Assembly: GCA_051920445.1 (NCBI GenBank)
Contig: JBPPLN010000002.1
Span: 124,001 to 188,000, forward strand
Direction of reading: 5' to 3'
DNA from: CAG-177 sp003514385
GTDB lineage: Bacteria; Bacillota; Clostridia; Oscillospirales; Acutalibacteraceae
Length of the DNA stretch: 64,000 nt
The translations under genes were made by a program, and so were the position numbers. How positions within the stretch are numbered: the first letter of the stretch is position 1; the number at the start of each line of letters is the position of its first letter. Below, in pieces: positions 24,708-33,003 of the stretch. A model generated the notes under the pieces. The model had not been told where the DNA came from and ran no database searches. It saw only the letters and a list, made by a program, of their open reading frames with translations.

Positions 24708-26713
24708 GCTATCAGGCTCCCTATCTGATAAACGCCGAACGCGACAAGCCACGCGACAACGCACTGGAGAATGACTATGCCTATCGTTGCAAGGGTCGAG
24801 TTCATCTCACGTTTTATAGTTGCAACTGCGGCGACGCATGGCGTATAGAGCAGAGTGAACGCGAGGAAGCTTGCGGCGGTCAGCGGGGTGAACATAGCGG
24901 AGAGCGCGCCGCCGAGGGTCGATACGCTCGTGTTGAGCAGAACGGACATTGTGGAGACGACCGCTTCCTTGGCGGTGAAGCCGGAGATAAGCGCGGTTGC
25001 GACGCGCCAATCTGCAAAGCCGAGGGGCTTGAATATCGGCGCGATAAATCTGCCTATAGCGGCGAGCATACTGTTCGCGCTGTCCTCAACGGGGTTGATG
25101 CGAGTATCAAAGCTCTGAAGGAACCATATGATAATCGTTGCGACAAATATGACTGTAAACGCGCGCTGGAGGAAATCTTTCGCCTTTTCCCACAGCAGAA
25201 GTGCGACGCTCTTGGGCGACGGGATGCGGTAGTTCGGCAACTCCATAACAAACGGTACTGGATTGCCGCGGAAAGCCGTATTCTTGAGTATCAGCGCGAG
25301 CAGGACGCTGAGCACGATGCCCGAGAAATACAGGCATATCATGACGAGCGCGCCGTGTCCCGGGAAAAACGCCGCCGCAAAGACCGAATATATCGGGATT
25401 TTTGCCGAACAGCTCATATACGGGGTCAGCATTATCGTCATCTTGCGGTCGCGGTCGGACGAGACGGTGCGGGTCGCCATTATCGCCGGGACGGAGCATC
25501 CGAAGCCGATAAGCATGGGAACGAAGCTGCGCCCGGAGAGACCGATTTTTCTCAGCGGTCTGTCCATAACAAAGGCGATTCGCGCCATATATCCCGTATC
25601 TTCGAGAATAGACAGGAAGAAGAACAATGTCACTATTATCGGCAGGAACGAGAGAACGCTGCCAACGCCCGCGAAGATTCCGTCGATGATAAGGCTATGT
25701 ATAACGGGGTTGATTCCATAGGCAGTCAGCCCCGAATCGACGAGTCCGGTGAGTTTATCTATTCCGATGCTCAGCCAGTCAGAGAGCGCGGAGCCGATAA
25801 CATTGAAGGTCAGCCAAAACACGAGACACATAACGCCTATGAACACGGGAATGGCGGTGTATTTGCCGGTCAGGACACGGTCGAGCTTCATGCTGCGGCG
25901 GTGCTCCTTGCTCTCGTGGCATTTGACGACCGAGCTCTCGACTACTTTTTCTATGAATTCGTAGCGCATTTCGGCGAGCGCGGCGTTTCTGTCGAGTCCG
26001 GTATCGTTCTCCATCTCGACTATGCAGTGGTCGAGCAGATCGCGCTCGTTGCTGTCCAGTTCGAGCTTGTCCGCCATATCGTCGCCGCCCTCAATGAGCT
26101 TTGTCGCGCAGAAGCGGCACGGCAGGTCAAGGCGCGAGGAGTGGTCTTCGATAAGATGCACTATAGCGTGGATGCAGCGGTGGACGGGCGAACCGTCGGA
26201 GCAGAAGTCCCAGACCTTCGGCAGAGTTTTGCTCTTTGCGACCTGCAAAGCCTGATCAACAAGCTCGGACACGCCCTCGCCCTTTGCCGCACTTATCGGC
26301 ACGACGGGAATACCGAGCGCGTCGCTCATCTTCTTGACATCTATTGTGCCGCCGTTCGAGCGCACCTCGTCCATCATATTGAGCGCGAGCACCATCGGCA
26401 CGCGCAGCTCGAGCAATTGCAGAGTGAGATATAAATTTCGCTCTATATTTGTGGCATCGACTATGTTGATGATGCCGTCGGGCTTCTGATTGAGAATGAA
26501 GTCGCGCGAAACTATTTCCTCCTGCGTATACGGACGCAGAGAGTATATGCCGGGCAGGTCGACGACGGAGCTGTCTTTTGCGCCTTTTATCGCGCCCATC
26601 TTCTGATCGACCGTGACCCCGGGGAAGTTGCCGACATGCTGATTCGAGCCTGTCAGAGCGTTGAAGAGCGTTGTTTTTCCGCAGTTCTGATTACCGACGA
26701 GAGCGAATATCAT
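24704..26713 (-). CDS. feoB: FeoB ferrous iron transporter
   Basis: 669 residues. N-terminal GTPase with G1 GNQNCGKTT (7-15), G3 DLPG, G4 NMMDE; then the two Gate domains (SFVPMLIGFGCSVPA and TPLTAASFLAFTLLYTPC) and about eight membrane helices. It imports Fe2+ under anoxic conditions. GGAGGATAAAAA precedes the ATG, which overlaps the feoA stop by 4 bp. Middle gene of feoA-feoB-Cys-rich peptide. Confidence 0.97.
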   Translation of the reverse strand: MIFALVGNQNCGKTTLFNALTGSNQHVGNFPGVTVDQKMGAIKGAKDSSVVDLPGIYSLRPYTQEEIVSRDFILNQKPDGIINIVDATNIERNLYLTLQLLELRVPMVLALNMMDEVRSNGGTIDVKKMSDALGIPVVPISAAKGEGVSELVDQALQVAKSKTLPKVWDFCSDGSPVHRCIHAIVHLIEDHSSRLDLPCRFCATKLIEGGDDMADKLELDSNERDLLDHCIVEMENDTGLDRNAALAEMRYEFIEKVVESSVVKCHESKEHRRSMKLDRVLTGKYTAIPVFIGVMCLVFWLTFNVIGSALSDWLSIGIDKLTGLVDSGLTAYGINPVIHSLIIDGIFAGVGSVLSFLPIIVTLFFFLSILEDTGYMARIAFVMDRPLRKIGLSGRSFVPMLIGFGCSVPAIMATRTVSSDRDRKMTIMLTPYMSCSAKIPIYSVFAAAFFPGHGALVMICLYFSGIVLSVLLALILKNTAFRGNPVPFVMELPNYRIPSPKSVALLLWEKAKDFLQRAFTVIFVATIIIWFLQSFDTRINPVEDSANSMLAAIGRFIAPIFKPLGFADWRVATALISGFTAKEAVVSTMSVLLNTSVSTLGGALSAMFTPLTAASFLAFTLLYTPCVAAVATIKREMNSTLATIGIVILQCVVAWLVAFGVYQIGSLIA

Positions 26714-26946
26714 TTTTTATCCTCCCCGGTTCTGACTTCTATCTTTTTCGCGTCGTCAACGCGGAGCGTCAGCTCATAGCCACGCACTCTTATTTCTATC
26801 GGATCGCCCATCGGCGCGACCTTCTGGAGCGTCACGCGTGTATGCGGGATGAGTCCCATATCTAGCAATCTGCATCTGAGAGCGCCCTCGCCGCCGACGG
26901 CGGTTATGACGGCACTCTCTCCTACTTTCAGTTCATTTAGCGTCAT
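26710..26946 (-). CDS. feoA: FeoA, SH3-like ferrous iron transport protein
   Basis: 78 residues, MTLNELKVGESAVI ... LRCRLLDMGLIPHTRV ... IEIRVRGYELTLRVDDAKKI, the full FeoA SH3-like fold. It binds the cytoplasmic face of FeoB. First gene of the operon; promoter and an operator-like inverted repeat lie directly upstream. Confidence 0.95.
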   Translation of the reverse strand: MTLNELKVGESAVITAVGGEGALRCRLLDMGLIPHTRVTLQKVAPMGDPIEIRVRGYELTLRVDDAKKIEVRTGEDKK

Positions 26947-26961
26947 ATTATCCTCCCGGAA

Positions 26962-27012
26962 AAGTTAGCCTTACTTAACTTAAATTTTACACTCCGATCG
27001 GACACTTGTCAA
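26962..27012 (-). promoter_or_regulatory. feo promoter with metalloregulator-type operator
   Basis: Minus-strand TTGACA (27007-27012), 17-bp spacer, TAAAAT (26984-26989): a near-consensus promoter. Directly downstream, over the expected start site, is the inverted repeat AAGTTA-N8-TAACTT (26962-26981). Within it TAAGGCTAAC resembles the DtxR/IdeR consensus (TTAGGTTAGGCTAACCTAA). Placement implies repression by an iron-loaded DtxR-family regulator. Confidence 0.7.
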
Positions 27013-27045
27013 GAAACGGCGGTATATTTGACGAAAGTCGGCGAG

Positions 27046-27083
27046 AAAAATAAAAATCTCCCGAAACGGCGAGGCTCCGGGAG
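27046..27083 (-). terminator. terminator after the nuclease-like pseudogene
   Basis: TCTCCCG / CGGGAGA arms followed on the minus strand by TTTTTATTTTT. Confidence 0.85.
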
Positions 27084-27098
27084 AATATGTATCTGTTA

Positions 27099-27568
27099 TC
27101 ACAGCGCAATATCGGCGAATATCGGATAGTAATCCGACATCTCTGCGAGGCAGTCATATGAAAGCAGGGCGAATGTATCGGCACGCGCACCGCTCGAAAA
27201 CGAGAAAAGCATTTTATATTTCTTCGGCAGATTGTTTCTCAGCAGGCAGTACCAGATGTCGCTCTTCTCCTGAATGCCGACGACATCGGGGCTGTAGAGT
27301 TCGAGCATTTTGTATACTGCTTGGCTCGGGGCTTCGCGTGAGTGCCGCCCCAGCTCTTATAATGCACGAGCAGGTTTGACGACATTATGCGCACATCGGC
27401 GGAATTTTCAAACGCCTGCGCCGAGAGCTCTTCTTCAAAGCCCGCGGGCAGCTGAACGCCGCTGTTGTTGCCCCTTATAAAAAATATTGCCGTAGGTACG
27501 GCAGCTAAAGTCACCGCGGCGCAAAGTACAATCGCCGCAACGGCCTTTTTGAATATTTTTCTTTTCAT
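27099..27568 (-). pseudogene. frameshifted and truncated endonuclease/exonuclease/phosphatase-like gene
   Basis: Frame one, starting at ATG 27568 (AGGGG upstream), encodes a lysine-rich start with an export/anchor helix and then DVRIMSSNLLVHYKSWGGT, the first block of the EEP nuclease fold. It then runs out of frame near 27320; the second frame continues with AVYKMLELYSPDVVGIQEKS, containing the conserved catalytic Gln-Glu. The second frame ends at about 150 residues in total, half the normal length, so the His/Asp C-terminal blocks are missing. Decayed gene. Confidence 0.75.
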
Positions 27569-27640
27569 CGCTGTCCCCTCTTCCAAATCGACGGATATCA
27601 TTATGGAAGTCATTATATCACACGGCGCGTAAAAATGACA

Positions 27641-27667
27641 TATCCCGACAGGAAATACCCGCCGGGA
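27641..27667 (-). terminator. terminator of the SPFH-zinc ribbon-TPM operon
   Basis: ATCCCG / CGGGAT arms with a GC-containing loop, just past the TPM gene stop. Confidence 0.7.
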
Positions 27668-27682
27668 TAGCTTTTTGTTTTT

Positions 27683-28576
27683 TTAGAACGAACCGCTGCT
27701 GCCGCCATGGCTGCTGCCTGAGGATGAACTATGCGTGCTCGAACCGCCGCCCGAGCTTCCGAAATCGTTGTCGTTCGACTTCGGGATAGCCGTGCGCGTG
27801 ACATGGGAACGGATAAACTGATCGTTGCTCACGGTTATATTCATACTGCCGGGGACGACATAGCTGTTCGCCTCCGCCTTGAAGCGGACTGTTTTGAGTT
27901 CATTTTTATAGTGCATGCCGACCAAGAGCGCAACGACAAGCGCGATAACAATCGAGAGCGGAATCCAGAAGAGCGGAAGCGGTTCTTTCGACTGAGAGTC
28001 CTGCGGTGTTCCGTCGGCATCGTAGCCGTCGGGCATATTGTTCACATCGTAGGGCTCGCCGTTTTCCGCCTGATCGATGCAGTCGTCGCAGAGGGAAATG
28101 AAACTGTCAAATGCGTCATAATATGTTCCGGCAGAGAGCTTCGGCTGAACAGTACTCATAATATAGTTCTGACCCGCGTCGGTAAATATGTTTATGGCGC
28201 TTCCCGTTGTGGTTATATGCCACTTGCGGTCGCCCATGCTTATAAGGAACATGATGCCGTCGTGATTATCTCCGCGGCCGTAGCCGTAATAGTCATAAAA
28301 ATCGTCAGTATAGGCTTCAATATCTCTATTGTCGAGATTTTCTATCGTGACTATCGCGACATCCATATCCCACTTTGTACTTATGCTCTCGAGCTTTGTG
28401 AGAAGCCGCTGTTCATCATAATCGCTGAGGATATCCGCGTCGTCGACGAGCAGCGGATAGGCTCTTTCGTTCGCAGCTGTGCCGTAATAGGGCGGCGCGG
28501 GCACAGCGAAAGCCGGGAGAGCGGAAACAAGCACGAGCACACAGGCAAAGACAAACGCCGTTATTCTCTTTTTCAT
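27683..28576 (-). CDS. TPM-domain membrane protein (YdjH-like)
   Basis: 297 residues: signal peptide (KKRITAFVFACVLVLVSALPAFA), an extracytoplasmic TPM domain at about 40-180 with VDDADILSDYDEQRL and HDGIMFLISMGDRKWHITT, a transmembrane helix near 205-225, and a Ser/Gly-rich tail (GSSGGGSSTHSSSSGSS). Third gene in a row with a zinc-ribbon and an SPFH protein, the same trio as Bacillus ydjG-ydjH-ydjI downstream of pspA. Role in envelope stress is inference from that operon. Confidence 0.85.
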   Translation of the reverse strand: MKKRITAFVFACVLVLVSALPAFAVPAPPYYGTAANERAYPLLVDDADILSDYDEQRLLTKLESISTKWDMDVAIVTIENLDNRDIEAYTDDFYDYYGYGRGDNHDGIMFLISMGDRKWHITTTGSAINIFTDAGQNYIMSTVQPKLSAGTYYDAFDSFISLCDDCIDQAENGEPYDVNNMPDGYDADGTPQDSQSKEPLPLFWIPLSIVIALVVALLVGMHYKNELKTVRFKAEANSYVVPGSMNITVSNDQFIRSHVTRTAIPKSNDNDFGSSGGGSSTHSSSSGSSHGGSSGSF

Positions 28577-28591
28577 AAGCCGCTCCCCTCC

Positions 28592-29686
28592 TTATAAGAT
28601 GCCCAGCAAATGGACAATCCACGCGATGCCATAGATGCCCACGCTGCCTGCCGCCGTGATAATGGCGACGAGTCTTCTGTATGCAGCTTTGTCGAGCGGC
28701 AGATCGCCGACAAATTTGCCTGTCTGCCCGTTCATCGCGAAAGTATACTGCTTGCCCTGATAAGTGGTGTTGAGCAGCCACACGGGGTAAAGCGCATATT
28801 TTGCGGAACTGTGGCTGAGGCTGACGGAGCCCTCGCCCTGACTTACGGTATCATAGCCGGTGACGGTATCCCTGAACAGCTCTTCGATGCTGCTCTTGAC
28901 GCGCTCGTTGACTCTGCCGATACTCTGCTCGGCGGTCACATCATATTTATCGGCGAAATATCCGGCAAGATACGCCGTCTGGAAATCAACCGCCTCGGAA
29001 AGATTATACGGCTCGATTGACTCCATGAGATCGTCCGCCATCTTCTGCGAGCCGTCAACCGGAATAGCCGCAAAATCGGTATATCCGCTTCTGTAGGCTT
29101 TATAATATTTCGTCTCGGTATAGTTATAGTCGCTGTCGCTCCATGTTCTGACTGTCTCGGCGTCATATGTGACCGATGCGTCGGCATGGGCATCGAAGAG
29201 CCAGAACGGGACATATATGCCCTTTATCTCGTCGATATGATTCTCGTCTTTAAATGTCTTCGGGAGCAGACGCTTGCCGCTGATATGCTTTTTAAACGCC
29301 GCCTTTGCGTCATTCTTGTCGAGTTTGAAGGGAATGACAAGATCGGGTTTAAGCATACCGGAGAACTGTTCCATCATAACAACAGGATTGCCGCAGAACG
29401 GGCAGGCTGTCGCGGCGGTTGTAGCATCGCCGACTATCTCGCCGCCGCAGGATTGGCAGACATAGGAGCGCAGCCCGCTCTCCTCATTCTCTGTCCACTC
29501 GTTCCTGACTTGAGTCTGCTGTTCATCGTCGGAAGCTGACTCTTTGTCAAGCCCGGCGTCGATGCTCTTGAGCTCCTCCATGGTATACTCGGAATCGCAA
29601 TAGGGGCACTTAACTTTTTGCAATTTGCTGTCGAACTCAAGCGTGCCGCCGCATGCGGGGCACTTGTATTCCTGCAAAACAGCCAC
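28592..29686 (-). CDS. zinc-ribbon membrane protein (YdjG-like)
   Basis: 364 residues. Two zinc ribbons (CPACGG...CPYC near 8-36 and CQSCGG...CPFC near 75-98), a central beta-rich domain with VIPFKLDKNDAKAAFKKHI and IYVPFWLFDA, and a C-terminal hydrophobic segment. A GTG start at 29686 follows GGAGATG. The combination with SPFH and TPM genes matches the YdjG position in the Bacillus PspA-linked operon. Confidence 0.8.
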   Translation of the reverse strand: MAVLQEYKCPACGGTLEFDSKLQKVKCPYCDSEYTMEELKSIDAGLDKESASDDEQQTQVRNEWTENEESGLRSYVCQSCGGEIVGDATTAATACPFCGNPVVMMEQFSGMLKPDLVIPFKLDKNDAKAAFKKHISGKRLLPKTFKDENHIDEIKGIYVPFWLFDAHADASVTYDAETVRTWSDSDYNYTETKYYKAYRSGYTDFAAIPVDGSQKMADDLMESIEPYNLSEAVDFQTAYLAGYFADKYDVTAEQSIGRVNERVKSSIEELFRDTVTGYDTVSQGEGSVSLSHSSAKYALYPVWLLNTTYQGKQYTFAMNGQTGKFVGDLPLDKAAYRRLVAIITAAGSVGIYGIAWIVHLLGIL

Positions 29687-29724
29687 TGCATCATCTCCTA
29701 TATGAATCTGGCGGGGTATCTGTA

Positions 29725-31053
29725 TTATTTGATATCGTTATCGTCAAAGATATCGCCGCACTCAGGGCAGAACTTCGGCGGGTGCGCCGGATTCTCGGGC
29801 TCCCAGCCGCACTTGTCGCAGCGATAGAGCGGAGCGCCCGCGGGCTTCTTTGCGCCGCAGTTCGAGCAGAATTTGCCCTTGTTGACAGCGCCGCAGGAGC
29901 AAACCCAACCCTCTGCATCGGCGGGCTTGGGTGCGCCGCACTCGGAGCAGAACTTGCCGGTGTTTATAGCGCCGCAGGAGCATTTCCAGCCGTCCGCCGC
30001 GGGTTTAGCCGCCTGCTGCGCTGCCGCCTGCTGAGCCTGCTGCTGTTGACCCATGGCAAAGAGATCCTGGGCGTTCATTCCGTTGCCTGCGTTCATAGCC
30101 ATGCCCATGCCCATAAAGCCGGTCATTGCGCCCGCCTGGTTGTCTGCCGCGGTCTTCATCGCGTCCGCCTGAGCGCCGACGAGGGTCGCCGCCGCCATGG
30201 TGGGATCGCGCATAATTGCGGAACGCTGAGCCTGCTTGATGAGCTCCGCATCCTCTTCGGGGAGGGTGACGGAGCCGAGGGCTATTGTGACGACCTTGAG
30301 TCCGCGAAGCTCGCCCCACTTTGCGGAGAGGGCGACATTCATCGCATCTTCAAGCTCGGTGTTGTGAGCGACTATCTGATTGGGACGAAGCTCGAGCTCG
30401 GAGAGACGGGCAAACGCGGGCTGAAGCGCGCTGATGAACTCGGTCTTGAGCTGGCTGTCTATCTCGTCGCGGGTATAATCCTGCTCGACGTTGCCGCAGA
30501 CATTGGCATAGAAGAGCATAGGATCGTCAATTTTATAGGAATAGAGACCCGAGCAGCGGACGGCGACATCGATATCAAGACCTATCTTTGAATCGACAAC
30601 GCGGAAAGGAATGGGGTTCGGAGTGCCGAACTTGTTATCCATTATCTCCTTTGTATTGAAATAATAGACGCGCTGATCCTTTGCGGTATCGCCGCCGAAG
30701 GTGAAACGCTTGCCGATGGTCTGGAAAGTCTTAGCGATGCTGTCGCCGAGAGAGCCGGAGAAAATCGAAGGCTCAGTCGAACTGTCATATGTATACTCGC
30801 CCGGCACCGCGCAGAGCTCAACTACCTTGCCCTGCTCGACTATCATCATGCACTGTCCGTCCGCAATAGCGATTCCCGAACCGCTGGTGATGATATTATC
30901 GCTCGCCTTTGTGTTCGACGATCTGCTGCCGATGCGCTTGTGTCCCTTTGTGACAAGCAGCTCTTTCGACATGGCCTCGCAATAGAAAAATTCTTTCCAC
31001 TGATCGGCAAGAACGCCGCCGACCGCACCGGTACCGGCTTTAATAAGTCCCAT
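29725..31053 (-). CDS. SPFH-domain protein with three C-terminal zinc ribbons (YdjI-like)
   Basis: 442 residues. An SPFH domain (about 20-270) contains FFYCEAMSKELLVTKGHKR and GLKVVTIALGSVTLPEE. It is followed by a Met/Gly/Gln-rich linker and three ribbons: CSCGAINTGKFCSECG, CSCGAVNKGKFCSNCG and CDKCGWEP ... FCPECG. This is the virion-core-protein-like SPFH family to which Bacillus YdjI belongs; YdjI recruits PspA to membranes. GGAG site before the ATG; own promoter upstream. No PspA gene is visible in the window. Confidence 0.88.
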   Translation of the reverse strand: MGLIKAGTGAVGGVLADQWKEFFYCEAMSKELLVTKGHKRIGSRSSNTKASDNIITSGSGIAIADGQCMMIVEQGKVVELCAVPGEYTYDSSTEPSIFSGSLGDSIAKTFQTIGKRFTFGGDTAKDQRVYYFNTKEIMDNKFGTPNPIPFRVVDSKIGLDIDVAVRCSGLYSYKIDDPMLFYANVCGNVEQDYTRDEIDSQLKTEFISALQPAFARLSELELRPNQIVAHNTELEDAMNVALSAKWGELRGLKVVTIALGSVTLPEEDAELIKQAQRSAIMRDPTMAAATLVGAQADAMKTAADNQAGAMTGFMGMGMAMNAGNGMNAQDLFAMGQQQQAQQAAAQQAAKPAADGWKCSCGAINTGKFCSECGAPKPADAEGWVCSCGAVNKGKFCSNCGAKKPAGAPLYRCDKCGWEPENPAHPPKFCPECGDIFDDNDIK

Positions 31054-31120
31054 AGATAAAACTCCTTTGCATATTTATTACTTTATGGGGTAACTCCCCT
31101 TTTTAACTGTTTACATTTTC

Positions 31121-31149
31121 ATTATACTATACGCCGCCGTTTATTTCAA
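31121..31149 (-). promoter_or_regulatory. promoter of the SPFH operon
   Basis: Minus-strand TTGAAA (31144-31149), 17-bp spacer, TATAAT (31121-31126). The leader contains GGGG-AGTTA-CCCC (31087-31099). Confidence 0.75.
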
Positions 31150-31238
31150 CAAAAAGTGCTGTTCCCGGCGAGTGTCGCAAAAATAGGACAATATGCAAAT
31201 AAGAGCGCGTAATCTATCGGCCGATACAGAATTTTCTC

Positions 31239-31267
31239 TTGATTTTCCGCTCGGAATCGTGTATAAT
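31239..31267 (+). promoter_or_regulatory. promoter of the tRNA-Leu locus
   Basis: TTGATT (31239-31244), 17-bp spacer, TATAAT (31262-31267). It leads into the truncated tRNA-Leu copy, not directly into the intact one. Confidence 0.75.
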
Positions 31268-31286
31268 ACATCCATTCCGAATACCC

Positions 31287-31328
31287 GCCGGTGTGATGGA
31301 ATTGGCAGACGTGCCGGACTCAAAATCT
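31287..31328 (+). pseudogene. 5' half of a second tRNA-Leu(CAA)
   Basis: From the acceptor strand GCCGGTG through the D arm and anticodon loop (GGACTCAAAATC) it matches a leucine tRNA. After the loop the sequence no longer pairs: CCGGA would need TCCGG but TCTAC is found. The gene is broken exactly in the anticodon loop, a usual crossover site of tyrosine integrases. Confidence 0.8.
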
Positions 31329-31356
31329 ACTTCGCCGTTTCATACCACCGTTCCGT

Positions 31357-31383
31357 AAACCCTTGATTTTACAAGGTTTTTTG
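31357..31383 (+). terminator. terminator-like hairpin behind the tRNA-Leu fragment
   Basis: CCTTG / CAAGG with flanking A/T and a TTTTTT run. It shares GTAAACCCTTGATTT with the terminator of the intact tRNA. Confidence 0.6.
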
Positions 31384-31409
31384 AAAACTGAATATGTAAC
31401 TTGCTTTTA

Positions 31410-31432
31410 ATGTCCCTCCACGATGTCCCTCC
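31410..31432 (+). repeat. two ATGTCCCTCC repeats (integrase arm-type sites)
   Basis: Copies at 31410-31419 and 31423-31432, 13 bp apart. The same decamer occurs inverted near the integrase gene at 31685-31705. Confidence 0.65.
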
Positions 31433-31476
31433 GATTTCTCGGACAGGACATCGGGAGACGACTTAAAAATATAAAT

Positions 31477-31563
31477 GCCGGTGTGTCGGAATTGGCAGAC
31501 GAGACAGACTCAAAATCTGTTATCCGCAAGGGTGTGTGGGTTCGAGTCCCACCACCGGCACCA
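31477..31563 (+). tRNA. tRNA-Leu (anticodon CAA)
   Basis: A complete 87-nt class-II tRNA. Acceptor GCCGGTG pairs with CACCGGC (31553-31559), A31560 is the discriminator and CCA is encoded. The anticodon arm is ACAGA-CTCAAAA-TCTGT, giving CAA; there is a long variable arm (TATCCGCAAGGGTG) and T arm GGGTTCGAGTCCC. It reads UUG codons. The conjugative element's integrase gene follows, so this is the likely attachment gene. Confidence 0.95.
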
Positions 31564-31579
31564 GACCTTAACAGCTCGT

Positions 31580-31608
31580 AAACCCTTGATTTATCGGGGT
31601 TTGCGGGC
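31580..31608 (+). terminator. terminator of tRNA-Leu
   Basis: AAACCC / GGGGTTT arms and a GGGCTTTTC tail. Confidence 0.7.
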
Positions 31609-31684
31609 TTTTCTTTATGCTCTGCTCCGGTTATGTAACGCCCCTCCAACAACAGAAAATTCGCCGTTTTGCAGCTCATTTTCA

Positions 31685-31726
31685 GGAGGGACATTGGAGG
31701 GACATTGCGATTATTTGGAGGGATAT
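31685..31726 (+). repeat. GGAGGGACAT repeats beside the integrase gene
   Basis: Copies at 31685-31694 and 31696-31705 and a variant GGAGGGATAT at 31717-31726, spaced 11 and 21 bp. Likely arm-type binding sites of the integrase at this end of the element. Confidence 0.65.
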
Positions 31727-32904
31727 ACACCCAAAATCGCATTGGCAGACGCAACCTTTGAACTGAAATTCAGGTGCGTATAAATGTTTGATGTGGTCGA
31801 AATGTCGCTGTGTCCTAACCATTCTTGAATCTCTTTCAGGCTGACACCGTTTGCATACAACAGACTTGCGCAGCTATGCCGGAGATCGTGAAAGCGAATT
31901 TTCCGCATACCATTCTTTTCAAGCACCAGCGGGAAATGCTGGGTGATATAGCCGGGTTTTACAAGCTCTCCGATCTCGTTGACATAGATATAATCGGTGT
32001 ATTGCCGACAATACGACCTGCCGCACAGCTTTCGGTTTAGCTCCTGCTCCGCTTTCAGGCGGTACAACAGTTCCTCAAATGGCGGTACAAGTGGCAGGCT
32101 GCGATAGCTGGCCTTTGTCTTTGTACGATCCTTTTGGATAATTTTGCTCTTGCCGTCGATAGTCGCCTGCGTTACTGTGTGCCGTATGGTGATCGTTTTC
32201 TTCTTGAAGTCAATCGCATCCCATTTCAAGCCTACGGCCTCGCTGCGGCGCAGTCCGTAAAACGCGCCGAGAATCACGCCAAGCTCTATGGGGTCGCCCT
32301 TTACCACCTCAAAAAGACGGTTTAGCTCATCTTCCTCATACGCGCTGCCGACAAACTTTTCTTTTTTCGGCCGTTCAATGCGATCAGCCGGATTCGTGTC
32401 AATCAAACCGAGTTTGAAAGCGTGCTGCAACGCCTTTCGGATATTTGCGTGGCGGTGTATGACCGTGTTTGCGGAAACGCCCCGCACCGTCAGTTCATAG
32501 GTGTAATAGTCCTGAATGTGCTTTGGCTTTATCTCCCGTAAGAGCAGACCGGGGTGGTGTTCCTCAAAGTATGGGATAATTTTGCTCTTGATTCCCATAG
32601 AATACGCACCGTAGGTCGTTTCCTCCACATTCTTTTTTATCATTTCCAACCAGTCGAGCAGAAATGTTGTAAAGAGAATGGAATCGGTGGAAACCTTGCC
32701 TGTACTGCGTTCTAACGCTCTTGCCTCCAACTCTGCTTCTTTGGCTGAACGGGCTTCTATAAGCATTTTTTCGGCACGCTTCTTATTTCCCTTGACAGGG
32801 AGCCCCGTGGATTTTGACGGCGTGTACCGTTTACCGTATTCATCCACATAGTTGAGCACGATATGATAGTACCCGTTTTTCTCTCGCAGATGTCCTGCTA
32901 CCAT
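31711..32904 (-). CDS. int: tyrosine integrase of the conjugative element
   Basis: 397 residues. An N-terminal arm-binding AP2-like region (YYHIVLNYVDEYGKR), a SAM-like core-binding domain, and a catalytic domain with AFYGLRRSEAVGLKW (Arg I), HDLRHSCASLL (His-x-x-Arg), LGHSDISTT and the nucleophile Tyr in SNIYTHL. It catalyses integration and excision. AGGAGG precedes the ATG. Its C-terminal codons overlap arm-type repeats and the end faces tRNA-Leu. Confidence 0.96.
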   Translation of the reverse strand: MVAGHLREKNGYYHIVLNYVDEYGKRYTPSKSTGLPVKGNKKRAEKMLIEARSAKEAELEARALERSTGKVSTDSILFTTFLLDWLEMIKKNVEETTYGAYSMGIKSKIIPYFEEHHPGLLLREIKPKHIQDYYTYELTVRGVSANTVIHRHANIRKALQHAFKLGLIDTNPADRIERPKKEKFVGSAYEEDELNRLFEVVKGDPIELGVILGAFYGLRRSEAVGLKWDAIDFKKKTITIRHTVTQATIDGKSKIIQKDRTKTKASYRSLPLVPPFEELLYRLKAEQELNRKLCGRSYCRQYTDYIYVNEIGELVKPGYITQHFPLVLEKNGMRKIRFHDLRHSCASLLYANGVSLKEIQEWLGHSDISTTSNIYTHLNFSSKVASANAILGVYPSK

Positions 32905-32958
32905 AATAAAACCTCCTTTGAGTGGTGCAGCGTAGATTCATCTGCCATTGACACTATC

Positions 32959-32987
32959 ATTATAGCAATCCGAATCTCATAGGCCAA
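32959..32987 (-). promoter_or_regulatory. separate promoter for int
   Basis: Minus-strand TTGGCC (32982-32987), 17-bp spacer and TATAAT (32959-32964) lie in the 99-bp gap between xis and int. Confidence 0.6.
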
Positions 32988-33003
32988 ATGTGCAAATGAG
33001 GTT

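Noticed and set aside
25355..26434. 359-codon ORF opposite feoB
   Set aside because: Shadow frame; feoB is complete and unambiguous.
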